A stretch of 64,000 nucleotides of DNA from NCBI RefSeq assembly GCF_000143415.4, contig NW_003314310.1, positions 310,442-374,441 on the forward strand, read 5' to 3'. How positions within the stretch are numbered: the first letter of the stretch is position 1; each line of letters begins with the position of its first letter. A program made the translations under genes and the position numbers. The notes beneath the pieces were generated by a model, which saw only the letters and a program-made list of their open reading frames with translations, made no database searches and was not told the origin of the DNA. The DNA is from Selaginella moellendorffii (Eukaryota > Streptophyta > Lycopodiopsida > Selaginellales > Selaginellaceae). Shown here piece after piece: positions 9,609 to 22,628 of the stretch.

Positions 9609-12405
9609 TCAAATTGCATCTTTAAGAACAAACATCGCCTCAAAAAGCCATGAATCAACAAAAGCCAAGATGTTATCTTTACCAATAACACCAAGCAAGG
9701 CTTTTGTGCTCAAATCCTTCTTTTCACCTCTTTTAATAGAAGCTCGACTGCTGCATGCTTCCTCCCTCAAATAGAGGTTCCATAGCTGTTGCTCCAGATT
9801 GACAAAGTCTGTAGAAACCACGAGTTTAATACACCCATTACAAGCTAACTCTCGAAGAGAGTTAGCGCCAGCAACTTCAGTTGGGGTCGGTGTACTCTTG
9901 TGTTGGAAAAGCTTGTTCAGATCCAAGGTATAAAAAGCATTATTGACAGTACCCTACAATAAAAGAAAAAAGTCCAATTACATCAAAAGATGACATGATG
10001 CTTACCTGGTCAAGCGTCTTACTTGTCTTAACTTGCACAAGAACGGGAATAAGGATCATCGGGTGTTGCTGCTGCGAGGTAGAGCAAGCAGTGTCAGTCT
10101 CTGAGACTTGTCCTTGACCACCTCCATCTCCCTCCGACATGTCTAGAAAAAACAAGGCGTCTGGCCCAAATCCGGATTCTCCTGTCCATAAAACGGATGG
10201 GAAGACGTCCCTCTCCTTGACGGCATTGATGTACTCCTGCAAAGTATATCTTGATGCGTTGACATCATGCACATCCGAGCCTTTACGATGATCATGTCTC
10301 ATCTGCGCCACCTGTTCAGTGTGGATCCTTGGTTTCACAAGCTTCGCTCTTCTAGTGTAGATTTCTGGAATCTCTAACTCATGTGAAGTGACTGTGTACA
10401 CACCATCTTGAAGAAAACTAGAGATCAAATTTGCAGGTTGCATCCCGTCCATTGCTTTTGCAATCATCTCCACTGCAGTCATTTCGTATCCCTGCCCAAT
10501 TCCGCTATAATCAGTATCCGCTATACTCGATAAGCCTGCTGGTTCGCCGACTGTTAAATAGTGCCACAAAGAATGGAGAACAAGAGGCTCCTCAATACGC
10601 AGTAGAACATTTGCTGTGTCTGACCCTTCCTTCGAAGAATCCAAGTCTTGCATTTCAAGCCTCCGATGGCCATCCAACCTCGCAAGTCCATATTGAATTA
10701 AACTCAAGCTGGGGTTCTTGACGGCAACATTCAATCCATAGAACTGATGGAAGAGTATAAGACTCAGTTTTTCGAGAGCCAGGGGATGCTTCCGAAAAAA
10801 GTCTTTTACACTTCTGTAGACTGTTTTGTCAAGAAAGGGCACTCTCCGTCCCAAAGTGTTAACTGCCATTGGCCTGTACTCTGTAGTAGAAACCAAGTTG
10901 GCGTATTCAACAAAGTAAGCAGTTGCTTTGCTGAGCGGTAACTTTTCGGAAATAAACGATTCTAATGCTGAAACAAAAAACCTATACCTCCCCTTGTATA
11001 GCTGGAAGACCCTGTGAAAATCCACCTGTGATGTATCTTTAAGGATCCGACTAGCATAATCCTTCAGGTCGGCCTCCTCATAAAATCCCCCAAAGTGACA
11101 GAACATTGTAACTGAAAGTCTCTGTTTGAATGTAGCAGAAATATTGCGTGCAACAGAAACCATACTTCCTCCTGTACCAGAATAGTAGAACGTGCTTGTG
11201 CGAAACCCAGCATCGAACAACGCCGGCACAAACACATCCAAAAGAGATCCTGTTCTTGAGCCAGCTGTAGGTGAATCAAACCTATTCACCAAGGTGTCCT
11301 GCACCACCTGGCATTCGTCGAGTATAATCGGCCCCCTCCATTCCCTCTTATGCGTCTTGATCAAACGATCAAATACCCCTTCGATCCCACAGTCACTGGA
11401 TACTAACTCGAGTAGTCTATCGCTTAGAACGTAGAAAGGGTCATTCTGGAAGGCTCGTAACGCAAATCCAACCTGCTTAAACAACCAGTACTTGGCCCAA
11501 GCCTGAGGTGGCATGCTTCCTGCTACCTCCTTCAACTTGTCTAGGATGAAGAATCTGCTGAGAAGAACAGCTTTGAAGCAGCACCGCGTCACGCCCATCG
11601 GAATTGACTGGTTTCCTGGATACAGAACCATTAGCCGACTAACCAGCGCATCCAAGTCTGCAGAGCCCTCCGATCCAATCCGTCCCATAGGAACACCAAC
11701 AAAATACAGAGCCAAACGGTCCACTGCAATCTCATATAGTGTTCGAGTCTTTCCAGAGCCAGAAACATCGAAAAGGACCACCAGGCCAGGACGGGCTATA
11801 TCCACTTGATCCAGAATGTATTTGGAGGCCCGAAAAGGCTCCTCGAGGCAATGCCAGAGAAGGCAAGGTTTACGACTGCCAGGAGCTTGAGGAACCGTCC
11901 CTATGCAAACGTCTGGATAGCTGGCCTTCAAATCGCTTGGCTCAAGAAGTTCTCGATCTGCTCTATGTATCTGGTTCCATACATGGTCCAAGATACCTTG
12001 CACATCTGCTTGATCACATAGAAGGAGACCAATGAACACACAAGTAACGCTTCGTCAGTTCACCAGAGAACATCGTAAATCTTACCAGAATCAGTGGTAG
12101 GAGCTGAAGGCGCTGCAAAAACAAAATTTGTCAGCGATGGAAGAACAAGTCAAGACCAAAATCCAATGCTTACCCTTGAGTAAGATAAGCTTTTCTTCCC
12201 TCAGCTGGTTCTCCTTTCGCCTCAGCTGGTTCTCCTTTTGCCTCAGCTGCTTCTCCCTTTTCCGCCAGTACCGCTCCTCCTCAGCATCATTTGTTGCCTT
12301 CAGCTGCTCCTCAGCCTCACATATTTGCTTCTCGACTCCCTCTATTTGCCTTTCAAGGCTGAAAATCGGCCCATCCACCGGCATGGGCTCAGATCCAGAC
12401 GCCAT
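9609..12405 (-). CDS. Crinkler-like P-loop NTPase with restriction-nuclease-like domain
   Basis: I read four exons: 12174-12405, 12086-12112, 10006-12005 and 9609-9953. All introns are GT-AG (61, 80 and 52 bp) and the phases agree, giving about 867 residues. The N-terminus is a charged coiled coil (residues 10-75, repeated RQKENQLRRKE). A P-loop follows with VSGSGKTRT (about 167-175), then Walker B IILDECQ (about 313-319) and the YYSGTGG sensor-like segment (about 360-366). Near residue 746 LVQVK follows an upstream GPDALFFL, fitting a PD-(D/E)xK nuclease fold with Q in place of E. This order matches the NTPase-nuclease part of Crinkler (CRN) proteins, known as effectors in oomycetes and chytrids and also reported in some early land plants. 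No oomycete-type leader is visible. It is intact and flanked by repeats; role in the host unknown. Confidence 0.8.
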
Positions 12406-13781
12406 CCCCACTGCTAACCCTAGCTATGATGCAAATCAACGGTTCAGATCTCATATGAATATTCCAGAATCAGACTTCTTAAGTGTAAATTTCAAACTCT
12501 TATATTCTGGGAAAGTTGAAGTTTTAGCATTAAAATAATCTATCACACCAAAAATTCTAATCTCTGTCAAATCACAAATTTATATTTTTTATTTTATTGT
12601 TTTATTAGCTCAATGTTTTATTTATTTTTTACCAATCATGTTATTGATTGAATGGATTGAATGGAAAAACTTGTTTACAATGAAGTTAGAATGGAAGATA
12701 AAGTATACCTTGTGGTGGTTATTCAATAATATTTTGATCCTTTTGAGATTTCTTCTCTATTTTTCAACTGTAGTATTTGAAAACATAGTTGTGAAACTTT
12801 TGAGAAAATAAAATGCCTTAAAAAGAAGCACTGCAAAATTTAGAACCACTTTTAATGACTCAGCAAAATTTTATTAATTAAAAGTTTTTCTACACCCTAA
12901 GTGCTGAGTACATTTTATGGCTAAATTCCGATGCCGTGAAAGAACCTTTGGGTTACAATGGAACAGGGATTATTAAAGCTCAATTCATTTGATTAGCCAA
13001 AGTCAAATAACTTTCTCTAGTGGAATATGGACCTGAATAAACTTTAATGTTATAAATATATATAAGTTTTTATATAAAATATATGCAACAACTTAGTTTA
13101 TTAACTAGATATGATGTAAATACTAAAAACTTTATGAGTTTTAATACAAAGAATTTTCTAAATTTAAATTTTTTTGTTGTGGGTTGGTAGTGAATATACT
13201 TAAAATATGCTTGAATATTCTAGGATATTTTACTAATAGTTGTTATTCATTTAGATTAAATAATTTTTAAACTTTCCTAAACACTTCCTTAGTTTAGTTT
13301 ACCATCTAAAGCATTCATGCAACATGCAGCAAATTATTATAACATTTAAAAAGGCTTAGTAATCTCACCAGATTAAAACAAGTTTTTGGTTTTCTTAAAC
13401 AAACCTGTATGGTATTGGATACAGCTAGAACATACTTGGATATTCTAGGATATTCTACCAACTATTGTTATTCATTTAGATTAATCTTGTATTTATAATT
13501 TATAAACTTTCTTAAACCCTTTTTTGTCTATTATTTTTTATTCTATCATCTAATAATGGTTGATATGCAATAAAACTAATCTTGTATTAATAAATTACAA
13601 ACATGCTTATAATTATAAACTTTATTTAATCAATTGGATTAATAAGTAAAAAAAAACACTATTATTAAGCAAACCAAGTGTTGCTACATGCAAGGCATAG
13701 CAATTTATTAAATTTACTTTTCTTGGTATTCATTCAAACACAAAAAGTATAAAATAAGAAAGTCATTTCTTTAGCATTTGT
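12406..13781. other. A/T-rich spacer, no gene seen
   Basis: This lies upstream of the Crinkler-like gene, so its promoter should be at the left end. The rest is strongly A/T-rich. Two similar 'ttggatattctaggatatt' blocks (about 13210 and 13440) suggest a small duplication. No open frame, rRNA or tRNA seen. Confidence 0.5.
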
Positions 13782-13801
13782 TTGAACTGGGCCATGGCAA
13801 G

Positions 13802-15385
13802 GACCCAAGGGACCTAGACCTAAAGTTTGGGAGCAAGCTAGAAGGCGTTGGAGAGAGTGTGTGAGGAGGAGCGAGGGAGGGAGTGTGGAGGACGGCAGCA
13901 GCATTTCACGCACCGCAGCAGCAGCACGTAGGGCTCTCCTCCTTCCTCTTCCTCTCTTCTCTTGAAAGCAGCATCTCCACGCTTGGATCGCGATTTCTCC
14001 CAAACAGCTGGGAGTTTCTTCGATTCCTTCAACAGGGGCTTGTAGGAGTGGAGCATCACGTCCTCCTACATCTGCCACAGATCTGGAGATCTTGCTCACC
14101 CTAGCTGCGGCGGCGGCTAGGGTTTACAAGCTTCATGACTTGGGGCTTTTGGTTCTAGGGGGAAATTGGGCTATGGGAGTGATTGAGGCGAGGAAGAGGG
14201 ACGTCGCTAGCAACAATAGCGCTCCAATAGCTTTGCCGGAGTGGCTATGGCAAAGGACGGGCTATTTTTTTTCCTTTTTCACTCTCACGGCTTGGTTTTC
14301 GCTCTTTTTCTTGATTCAACTTCACGGCTGACATCTAGGGAGTGGCGAGAAGCACTCCTAGTAGTAGCGCTTCATTCAAATCTGGGATCCAGGAGATCTG
14401 GATGACCCTAGCTCGTGCTCTGGAATTAGGGTTCTTGGGCGGCAGCCAGGGTTCGCCCTGTTCTAGGGCTAGGGTTCCTTGGCAGCTAGGGCTTCTAGGG
14501 CTGGCGGTGGTGGGTCGCTGCGGTCCTAAGAGGCTCTTAAGGCATCTTGATAGTGGATGGACAGTTGCAAAAGCTCCAGAAATGGAGTTCTTTGCCAAGA
14601 TCTATGCAATCTTGCTTGCCTTGACGCGTGACGGAGACGAGCGATCAAGGAATAAGGGAGCTGGAAGTCACTTTAGGGGTGACTTGGAGCAGCTGGGACT
14701 TGAAGAAGTTCCCAGCGTTCTGGATTCTCTATGGACGACCATGCATGGTGTTTTGCTTCGAGGTGATCAGGAAGGGAGGATTTTTGGAACCAGTGGCAGG
14801 GATTGCTACCACAAGTGGGGCCAGCGGCTAACGGGGCCGATGCGGTGTGATACACATAGGGGATCCATATATCTCTTCTCTAACGCTTGCTTTGGAGTTT
14901 GCTCCCTTTGGAGGAGATTCACACCCTTTCCTCAGTCCCTATTGCAGGGCTAGGACTCAGTCGAAGATGAGCTAGCACACTTGTCTCGTATGGGAGGCAA
15001 GGTAGCACACTCCAGCCTTGAGCTGGAGGACATTCACACCTCGCTTGGAGCTACGAGTTAGAGCTGTGTTGCGACTGGACAGTGTTTTGCACATTGGCAG
15101 TGGAGCGCTCCAGGCAAGTCTCGCAGAGCATGGAGCGTAGTAGGTGGCTTCAAGTTCCGCGGAGTCACCTAGGAGGCGGACGGCCCAAGAGCAGCGCCGG
15201 GCTTTCGTGCTCGGGGAGTGGAGGAGGTGGCCTCAAGTTTCGCAGTGGAGGCATCTGGGAGGCGGACAACCCAAGAGCAGCGCTGGGTGTTCGTGCTCAT
15301 GGTTTCACTAGTTACCCTGAGAGTGCACTCTCAAATTTTGTATTACCCCCTAAGGGGATGTGGAGAAATGTACCTATATGTTGCA
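13802..15385 (+). mobile_element. Family E retroposon, long copy
   Basis: The segment is flanked by a 20-bp direct repeat with one mismatch (13782-13801 and 15386-15405, core TGGGCCATGGCAAG). This is typical of target-primed insertion by LINE machinery rather than of LTR or cut-and-paste elements. Its 3' part is homologous to 52576-53295, which has its own 17-bp duplication and shares the same 3' end (GTACMTATATGTT). The shorter copy looks 5'-truncated. The left part resembles a plant 5' leader (GAGGAGGAGCGAGGGAGG, TAGGGTTT). A 203-codon frame at 14342-14953 has no recognisable domain and I do not call it a gene. There is no poly(A) tail. It could be a SINE-like or LINE-derived element, or a retrocopied transcript. 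Confidence 0.65.
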
Positions 15386-15405
15386 TTGAATTGGGCCATG
15401 GCAAG

Positions 15406-17445
15406 CAGCCCATGGTGGTCAGCCACAGGAGCTACCATGTGCCAGAGCAGTGCGGCCATGGCAGGTGTGGCTGCCAATGCCATGGCACTTCAATGTTGTG
15501 GCTAGCTGCAACTGGCTGCAACTCAACAGCCAGGAGTCTTGGCTGTGCTAAAACCATGGACGAGGTGAGTGCTTTCTACCTTAATGTTTGATTTCTTTGC
15601 TTATGCCACAGCCAGCCACACCAAGCAATGGACAAACTTGGAGCTACTGCTTGAGTAGCACACAATTTTTTTTTGGGGGCAATTGCACTTTGCTCAGTGC
15701 TTTGGAGTGCTAGTGCTATGGAGCACTAGTTTCAGGGTGGCCTGTGGTCAACCAGTGGAAACATGGTGGCCCGAAGCTGTCCCCTCCCCTTTGAGTGCCC
15801 TTCTTCATCCTCTTTGGTGTGGGATTCCTCTTGTGCAGCACAACATGGAATTAGAGCTCCTAATTTGACTGGTTGGCTGGTTGGTTTTTCTGGCTAACAA
15901 GTGAGTTGGGTAACTTTGGATTTGCCTCACCTCCCTTGCTATAGCTGCTTCTGTGTTCCTTGGAAGGATTTGCCTAAGTGGGCGATATGGCAATTTCTGG
16001 ATATTTTGTAGACACATGGGTGAATGGGGGCGAGTTTACACCTAGGTGGTACATGCAAACATATGTAGGTCAAAGCAATGTTATATTGCATCAGTTTTCC
16101 TATGTTGTCCATTGAACTCTAGTGTGCAGTTTGTGGACCCCTGTCCATCCTTAGGCATGAGATCCACAACATTGCAAACCTCCACAAATAATTTCCTCCC
16201 TATGGCAGTCCTTTGTATGGTAGAGTGTTGCAGCCATGGTAGACATGGCTGCCAATGCCATGGCATTTCAGTGGCTGGCTGCGACTGACTTGAGCCTCAC
16301 TTGCTTCAAAACTAGTACTTGAAGCCACACAAGCGGCTTTTCAGGTTTTACAACCACTATCCACCATTTCTCTTGTTTGGTCTTGAGGCTCACTTGCTTC
16401 TGAGTGGTTTGTAGAAAAAGAGATCTGTGTCACTACTTCATTTCTAGCATAGGAAGAAAAAGCATGAAACCTGTCAGATGAAAGGACCTTTTTATCTTGC
16501 TCTCTCAGAGATTGTATGGAACCTTCATAAGAAAAAAAAACCATTCTAAAATAACTAGACATACCTGTACAAAACCTACCATTTAGGTTCCTAGTGTGGG
16601 GACTTTGATGCCACTTCCAACAGATTGAACTCTACAGTCCTATTGAGCAAGTAAATCATCTGGCCACAAATGTTGTCATTCTAATGTTTAGTGGTTGTAA
16701 ATTTGAAAAGCCACTTTTGTGGCTTCAAGTACCAGTTCAGAAGCAAGTGAACCTGAAGACCAAACAAGAGAAAGTAGCAATCTTGGTGGTGATGTTGATC
16801 TCCACTGATCACACTTGAAATCCCAAATTATTCACCTCTAAGTCCTACCACCATTGTAGGGTTCAGCTTGATCATGTGCTCCAACTTGAGTGAGCACAAA
16901 CTACTTTGCTCTAGAATTTAACAATGTTTCACTTTTCTTCCCACTGGTGCAAGTCTTGATTGTTGTATGTAGCCGAACATGGTGCTCATGCTTAAAGACA
17001 GCATACCACTCCACCTTAGCCTTCCTTCTATCCTCATCAACTTACTTCACAAGAAGCTTCATTGCTCATCTTCTATCATCTATGGCGAGGATGTTTTGCA
17101 ACTGACACTGCATTGGGGCTTCCCTTAGCCACAAGCTTCTCCAGCATAGCCTTTTTATCTGCTCCTCCTGCTTCCACTAATCTTCCTCTTCTGACATGGT
17201 GTCTGGCTCACTACATCCCTTGTTCTCACCATGCTGCATCTTCAACCCTCAAAGGTGATTTGCCTTAGTTATTTCCTGTGAATGCCCCTTAGTGTCAAAA
17301 CACTCATGAAGCTCAAACTCCACTACTTGGATAATTACTTTGGCATAATAATTCAGCAATTGGTTTGATAATCTCTGTTGTAGTAGCTTCTTCATCCTTA
17401 GAAGTACTTCTTGATTGTCAGTCCATCACCATAAATGGACCAAAC
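15406..17445. other. Spacer with repeats, no gene seen
   Basis: It contains a direct repeat of about 60 bp (around 15450-15500 and 16228-16290, with 'tggctgccaatgccatggca'), a fold-back (16280-16785) and repeat F. I see no coding frame with a recognisable product, and no rRNA or tRNA. Confidence 0.5.
16280..16785. repeat. Fold-back repeat containing repeat F, copy 2
   Basis: The arm at about 16300-16400 (acttgaagccac, ttttacaaccacta, tctcttgtttggtctt) is the inverse complement of the arm at 16685-16785 (tagtggttgtaaa, gtggcttcaagt, aagaccaaacaagaga). The right arm is the part shared with 2590-2800. It resembles a degenerate MITE or fold-back element. Confidence 0.6.
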
Positions 17446-19129
17446 TGTAAGCGATTAAATTTTCCATTTTACTTTAGTCACTTAGCCACACCTTCGACCA
17501 CTTGGAGGAGTCTCACTTACAACCTCCATAAGTCCTATTCTGGACTTAGGGCTTGCTATCCCCGAGAATGGCATCCATGCCACTCAACCTTTGCACTTGG
17601 TCCAAATGCTCCATGTGTCCAATCCCACGATCAACACCCCAAGGTACCACCGACATATCTGCCCGTTACACTAAGCCATGCTCATTCACCTTGGTCATAT
17701 CAGTGGTCCAACACCACTTGCATTGCAGTCCTATCTCTCAAAGACTAGGCCATCCATCCATGAGTGATCATCTTAGATCCCCTCTTTAGCATCCTTAGGA
17801 TGCCCACAGACATGGGGAATAGCCTTCTCTAACATCTCTTTTCCATTCCCCACTAAGTCCCTTTCTGTCCATGGTTGTGTTCACCAACACTGCCACTAGA
17901 TCGAGGCTCGCAGGCCCGACCTCTAAGTCCCACTGTCCTTTGGGACTTCCTCACCATGTGACCGTATCCTTAGTCACTACACTAGAGGATTGCTCCTCTT
18001 CCTTTTCACCGTCTGGGACTTTGGGAAAACATTCCGGAACACCGTGGCCTTACACGAGCCTCGTGGGTACTCTCCCCACCTTCTGCCTTTGGGTGCTCTA
18101 GCCATAGGCTTAGAGCGAGGTTCTGTTGAGCCATACCAAGTATCCAAGTAGGTAGTGCCACCCACACTTGGACTGGGAGCATCGGCCAGTTGATCTCCCG
18201 GGGGAACTAGAGCCAGCTCTTGAACACTTCACCAAGATACCCCGCTTGTCGATCCGTGTTCACTCTAGTCTTGGACTTCCCAGTGGGCAGCTGCTCACCC
18301 AACACTGGGTAAAGCCTTCCTGGGGCAAACTGCCCTTTCCTGGCCAAACTAGCTCCACTGCAGTCCTCCCCCTTACTATACTTTTGGAGCTCACCAAACC
18401 CCCCCAGGGTCTGGGAGACGAACGCTTTGAGCTTTCACCCTCTCAGACTCGAACTCAGACTCGGACTCGGACTCGGACTCGGACTTGGACTCGGACTTGG
18501 ACTCGCGCTCGGCCTCAGTCTCGGCCTCAGCCTCGGTCTTAGTCCCGATCTCGGTCTTGGTCTCAGTCCCGGTCTCGGTCTCGGTCCCGGTCTCGGTCTC
18601 GATCTCGGACTTCATCTCGGACTCCATCTTGGGTCCATCTCAGACTCCATCTCGAACTCCAACTCGGGTCCATCTCGGACTCCATCTCGGACTCCACCTC
18701 GAACTCCACCTCGGACTCCAACTCAGACTCCATCTCACCTCGAACTTCATCTCAGACTCCATCTCGGACTCCACCTCGGACTCCAACTCGGGTCCATCTC
18801 GGACTCCATCTCAGACTCTACCTCGGACTCCACCTTGGACTCCAACTCGGGTCTATCTTGGATTCCATCTCAAACTCCATCTTGGGTCCATCTCGGACAC
18901 TTCCCCGTATCATGTGTTGGTCCTTTTAGGTCCCTTTTTGGAGCCTTGCTTATTGTTCGCTTCGTGCTTGTTCCTTGAGCACTTTGTTGGGAGTTCCACT
19001 CCCGCTCTTGACCTTTCAAGTCAGAGCTTTCAGTCTAAATGTGTTACGCTCATTTGGCTTTCGCTTTGGCCACTACCACGTGGCACCCTTTTGGCTCCAC
19101 TTTGGGGCCCAGGGATTTTGTGTCTCACA
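17446..19129 (-). repeat. 3' LTR of LARD element 0
   Basis: 1684 bp with (GGACTC)n, (CGGTCT)n and (GGACTCCATCTC)n arrays at about 18440-18900. Confidence 0.92.
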
Positions 19130-20869
19130 ACTCCACCACCCATAGACGAAGTTCAATGTCCTTATTGAACTGTAAACCCTTTTATAAAGTAACACCCATA
19201 TGTATTATCATTTTCATCCTTGGCACCCAGCCAATATTTGTCTATAGTTTGACACCAAAAGCTCACCATGTCTTGTCCATCCTTTAAGGAGCATAGTCTC
19301 TCCAACATAGAGACTCATTCGGCCACTTGGGGTGGTTTGCTCCCTTTTTTTGGTTCAGTTTTCGTTAAACTTGTTAGAGACACCTTCTCTAACTCAATTC
19401 CACTACTCATTTTCAAGTAGTCTCAGATTCCATCGATATAACATTTGCATTTTGGAACTTTTAATTTTGACTTCTTAGAGTCAATTTCCTAGGTGCCTCT
19501 GACACCTTACGTTGCACATGGTGCAACTTCACTTCCCCATCCTAGGAAGTTCTTTACTTGAGGGCACCATTATCCTCTTTCCCATTTTATGCGACCTTTT
19601 GCATTAAGTTCCAGTTATCCTAATTCGTGCTAGGGCTGTCCACGTCCTTATCATTTAGCTACTTTACCACTCCTTGCTTTGAAGCTTCCATCTTCGCCAA
19701 ATCGGAACAATTGGGAATCCATCCTTGGAAATACATTGCCTTTCCCACAATTTGTTAGCGCCCAACACATTAGTGTTCTTGGTTTAACTTTGCATTTTGG
19801 ATTCTTTCCTATGATTCCTATAGCTCTTTTTTTTTTAGCCACTAGTCTTTTGCTCCTATCCTTGATTGTTGCACCCAGCAACATCGGATCACTACCTCCA
19901 TTCTCGAGGTATCCTTTTGGTTCCATAGCAAAGACTTTGTTTTACTAATTCCAAAGGGTGTTCACCCCTAGTACGTCTCTTTAGGATTTTCTACTATGGG
20001 CTCTATCCCTGGCCCAACTTTGTGACCCTCCCATAGGTCTCTTATAGAGACTACTTTCTTCAGATTCACTATGCCATCGTATTGTCACAAATCATTTCCC
20101 TTATGTGTTCTTCCCACTTGGTCACCTTTGACTAAGCCACACTATCATCAATAGTTCAAACTAACACTTTAAACTAGGAACTTTATTCCTTATCCTCACA
20201 AGGACCTTGTTTTTAGCTCCCTACTCACCATATGGTCTAACATGGATAATTCCACATTTTATACTCTCCATGGCACCATGGTTGCTAGTAACAACATCCT
20301 TGAGCACCCCTTTTGATTCTCCACTCCCAATTTGCATAACCACCATTGGTCATGCCCTTTGATTTTCATGGTTTAGTTCCATCCCGATATTACTTGCCTT
20401 TTGGCCTTATATATTTCCTTTGGTTATTCTCCTCCAAACTAAGAGGATAGTTTTGCACCTTCTACCATGCCTTAGCAAGTATTCATAGGGATGAACCTAC
20501 CCGATAGCCTAGGGAGTGGTTCTTCAATTTGGGCATGCTCACCTTATAATCCCACACACCGGGATTAGCGTTGCTACTTATGGGCCTCTATATGCCCACC
20601 ATTAGCCTTGCCCAAAATCCCATTTTTGGCTTTGTACAAATCGGGTAAATGGATTCTTCCCGTCTCCACAACCTTGGACATTTGGATAGCACCTCCTATC
20701 CATCATTCGTTAGGGACTTAGTCCCTGGGGCCTCATCTAATGCCCTCGCGACACCAAACACCACGTCCTGGTGTTTTAGAGTGTTTGGGTGTCCCAGTGA
20801 TGGTCTTCTTTGGCAATGAGCATTCCCTTTACAACATTGACTTACTATATCGCAACATAAGCAACTTCT

Positions 20870-21518
20870 TGTGAGACACAAAATCCCTAAGCCCCAAAGT
20901 GGAGCTGGAAGGGTGCCACGTGGTAGTGGCCGAAGCGAAAGCCAAACGAGCGTAACACGTTTGGACTAAAAGCTCCGACTTGAAAGGTCGAGAGTGGGAG
21001 TGGAACTCCCAACAAAGTGCTCGAGGAATGAGCACGAAGCGAGCCATAAGCGAGGCTCTTAAAAGGGACCCGAAAGGACCAACACATGACACGTGGAAGA
21101 GTCCGAGATGGACCCAAAATGGAGTCCGATATGGAGTCCGAGATGGAGTCCGAAATGGAGTCCGATATGGAGTCCGAGATGGAGTCCAAGATGGACCCGA
21201 AATGGAGTCCGATATGGAGTCCGAGATGGAGTCCGATATGAAGTCCGATATGGAGTCCGAGATGGAGTCCAAGATGGAGTCCGATATGGAGTCCAAGATG
21301 GAGTCCGATATGGAGTCCAAGATGGACCCAAAATGGAGTTCGATATGGAGTCCGATATGGAGTCCGATATGGAGTCCGATATGGAGTCCGAGATGGACCC
21401 GAGATGGAGTCCAAGATGGACCCGAGGTGGAGTCCGAGATGAAACCGGGGTGGAGTCCGAGATGGACCCGAGGTGGAGTCCGAGATGGAGTCCGAGATGG
21501 AACCGAGACCAGGACCGG

Positions 21519-21555
<37 letters not shown>

Positions 21556-22628
21556 TCTGAGTCCGAATCCGGGACCGAGACCGAGTCCGAGTTCGAGTTC
21601 GAGTCCGAGTCTGAGTCCGAATACTAATATAGGCAGTTGGGTGAAAGCCCAAAGCGATCGTACCCCAGGGGGGTTCCAAAAGTATAGTAGGGAGAGTGTG
21701 GGGGTTGGAGCCCAGTGGAGCCAGTTTGGCTAGGAAAGGCCAGTTTGGCCTAGGAAGGCCAGACCCAGTGTTGGCTGATGAGCTGACCACTAGGAAGTCC
21801 AAGACTAGAGTGAACACGGACCGACAAGCGGGGTAGCTTGGTGAAGTGTTCAAGAGCCAGCTCTAGTTCCCCTGGGAGATCGACTGGCCGATGCTCCCAG
21901 TCCAAGTGTGGGTGGCACTACCTACTTGGATACCAAGCGTGGCTCAACGGAACCTCGCTCTAAGCCCATGGCTAGAGCACCCAAGGGCGGAAGGCGGGGA
22001 GAGTACCCAGGTGGCTCGCGTAAGGCCACGGTGTTCCGAAATGTTGTCCTAAAGGCCCAGACTGTGGAAAGGAAGAGGAGCAATCCTCTGGGGTAGTGAC
22101 CAAGGACACAGTCGTGTGGTGAGGAAGTCCCAGAGGACCGTGGGACTTAGTGGTCGGGCCTGTGGGCCTCGATCCAGTGGCAATGTTGGCAAACACGGCC
22201 AGGGGCAGAAAGGGACTTAGTGGAGACTCATAGAGGGATATTGGGGAAGGCTATTTCCCTTGTCGGTGGGCCTCCTAAGGATGCTAAGGAGTGGATCTGA
22301 AATGACCACTCACGGATGGATTGCCTAGTCTTGGAGAGCCAAGACTGTGATGCAAGTGGTATTGGACTACCAATGTGGCAAAGGTGATTGGGCATGGCCT
22401 TAGCGTAACAGGCTGCTATGTCGGTGGTACCTTTGAGTGTCGGTCATGGGATCGGACACGTGGAGCACTTGGACCAAGTGCAAAGGTTGAGTGGCGGGGA
22501 TGCCATTCTCGGGGCTAGCAAGTCCCAAGTCCTGGATTGGACTTATGGAGGTTGTGAATGAGACTCCTCCAAGTGGTCAGAGGTGTGGTTAAGTGACTAA
22601 AGTAGAATGGAAAATTTAGTCCCTTACA
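20870..22628 (+). repeat. 5' LTR of LARD element 1
   Basis: 1759 bp. Array of GGAGTCCGATAT/GGAGTCCGAGAT 12-mers at 21119-21490, then ACCGAG and GAGTCC hexamers to about 21620. Confidence 0.93.

Noticed and set aside
14342-14953. 203-codon frame in the family E retroposon
   Set aside because: No recognisable domain, and it lies in a non-coding-looking retroposed sequence; the second copy does not preserve it.
15394-16290. CCATGG-containing repeats as members of the giant-element palindrome family
   Set aside because: The core is CCATGG in a GGCTGCCAATGCC context, not AATGGCRTG...CAYGCCATT, and it lies outside the element.
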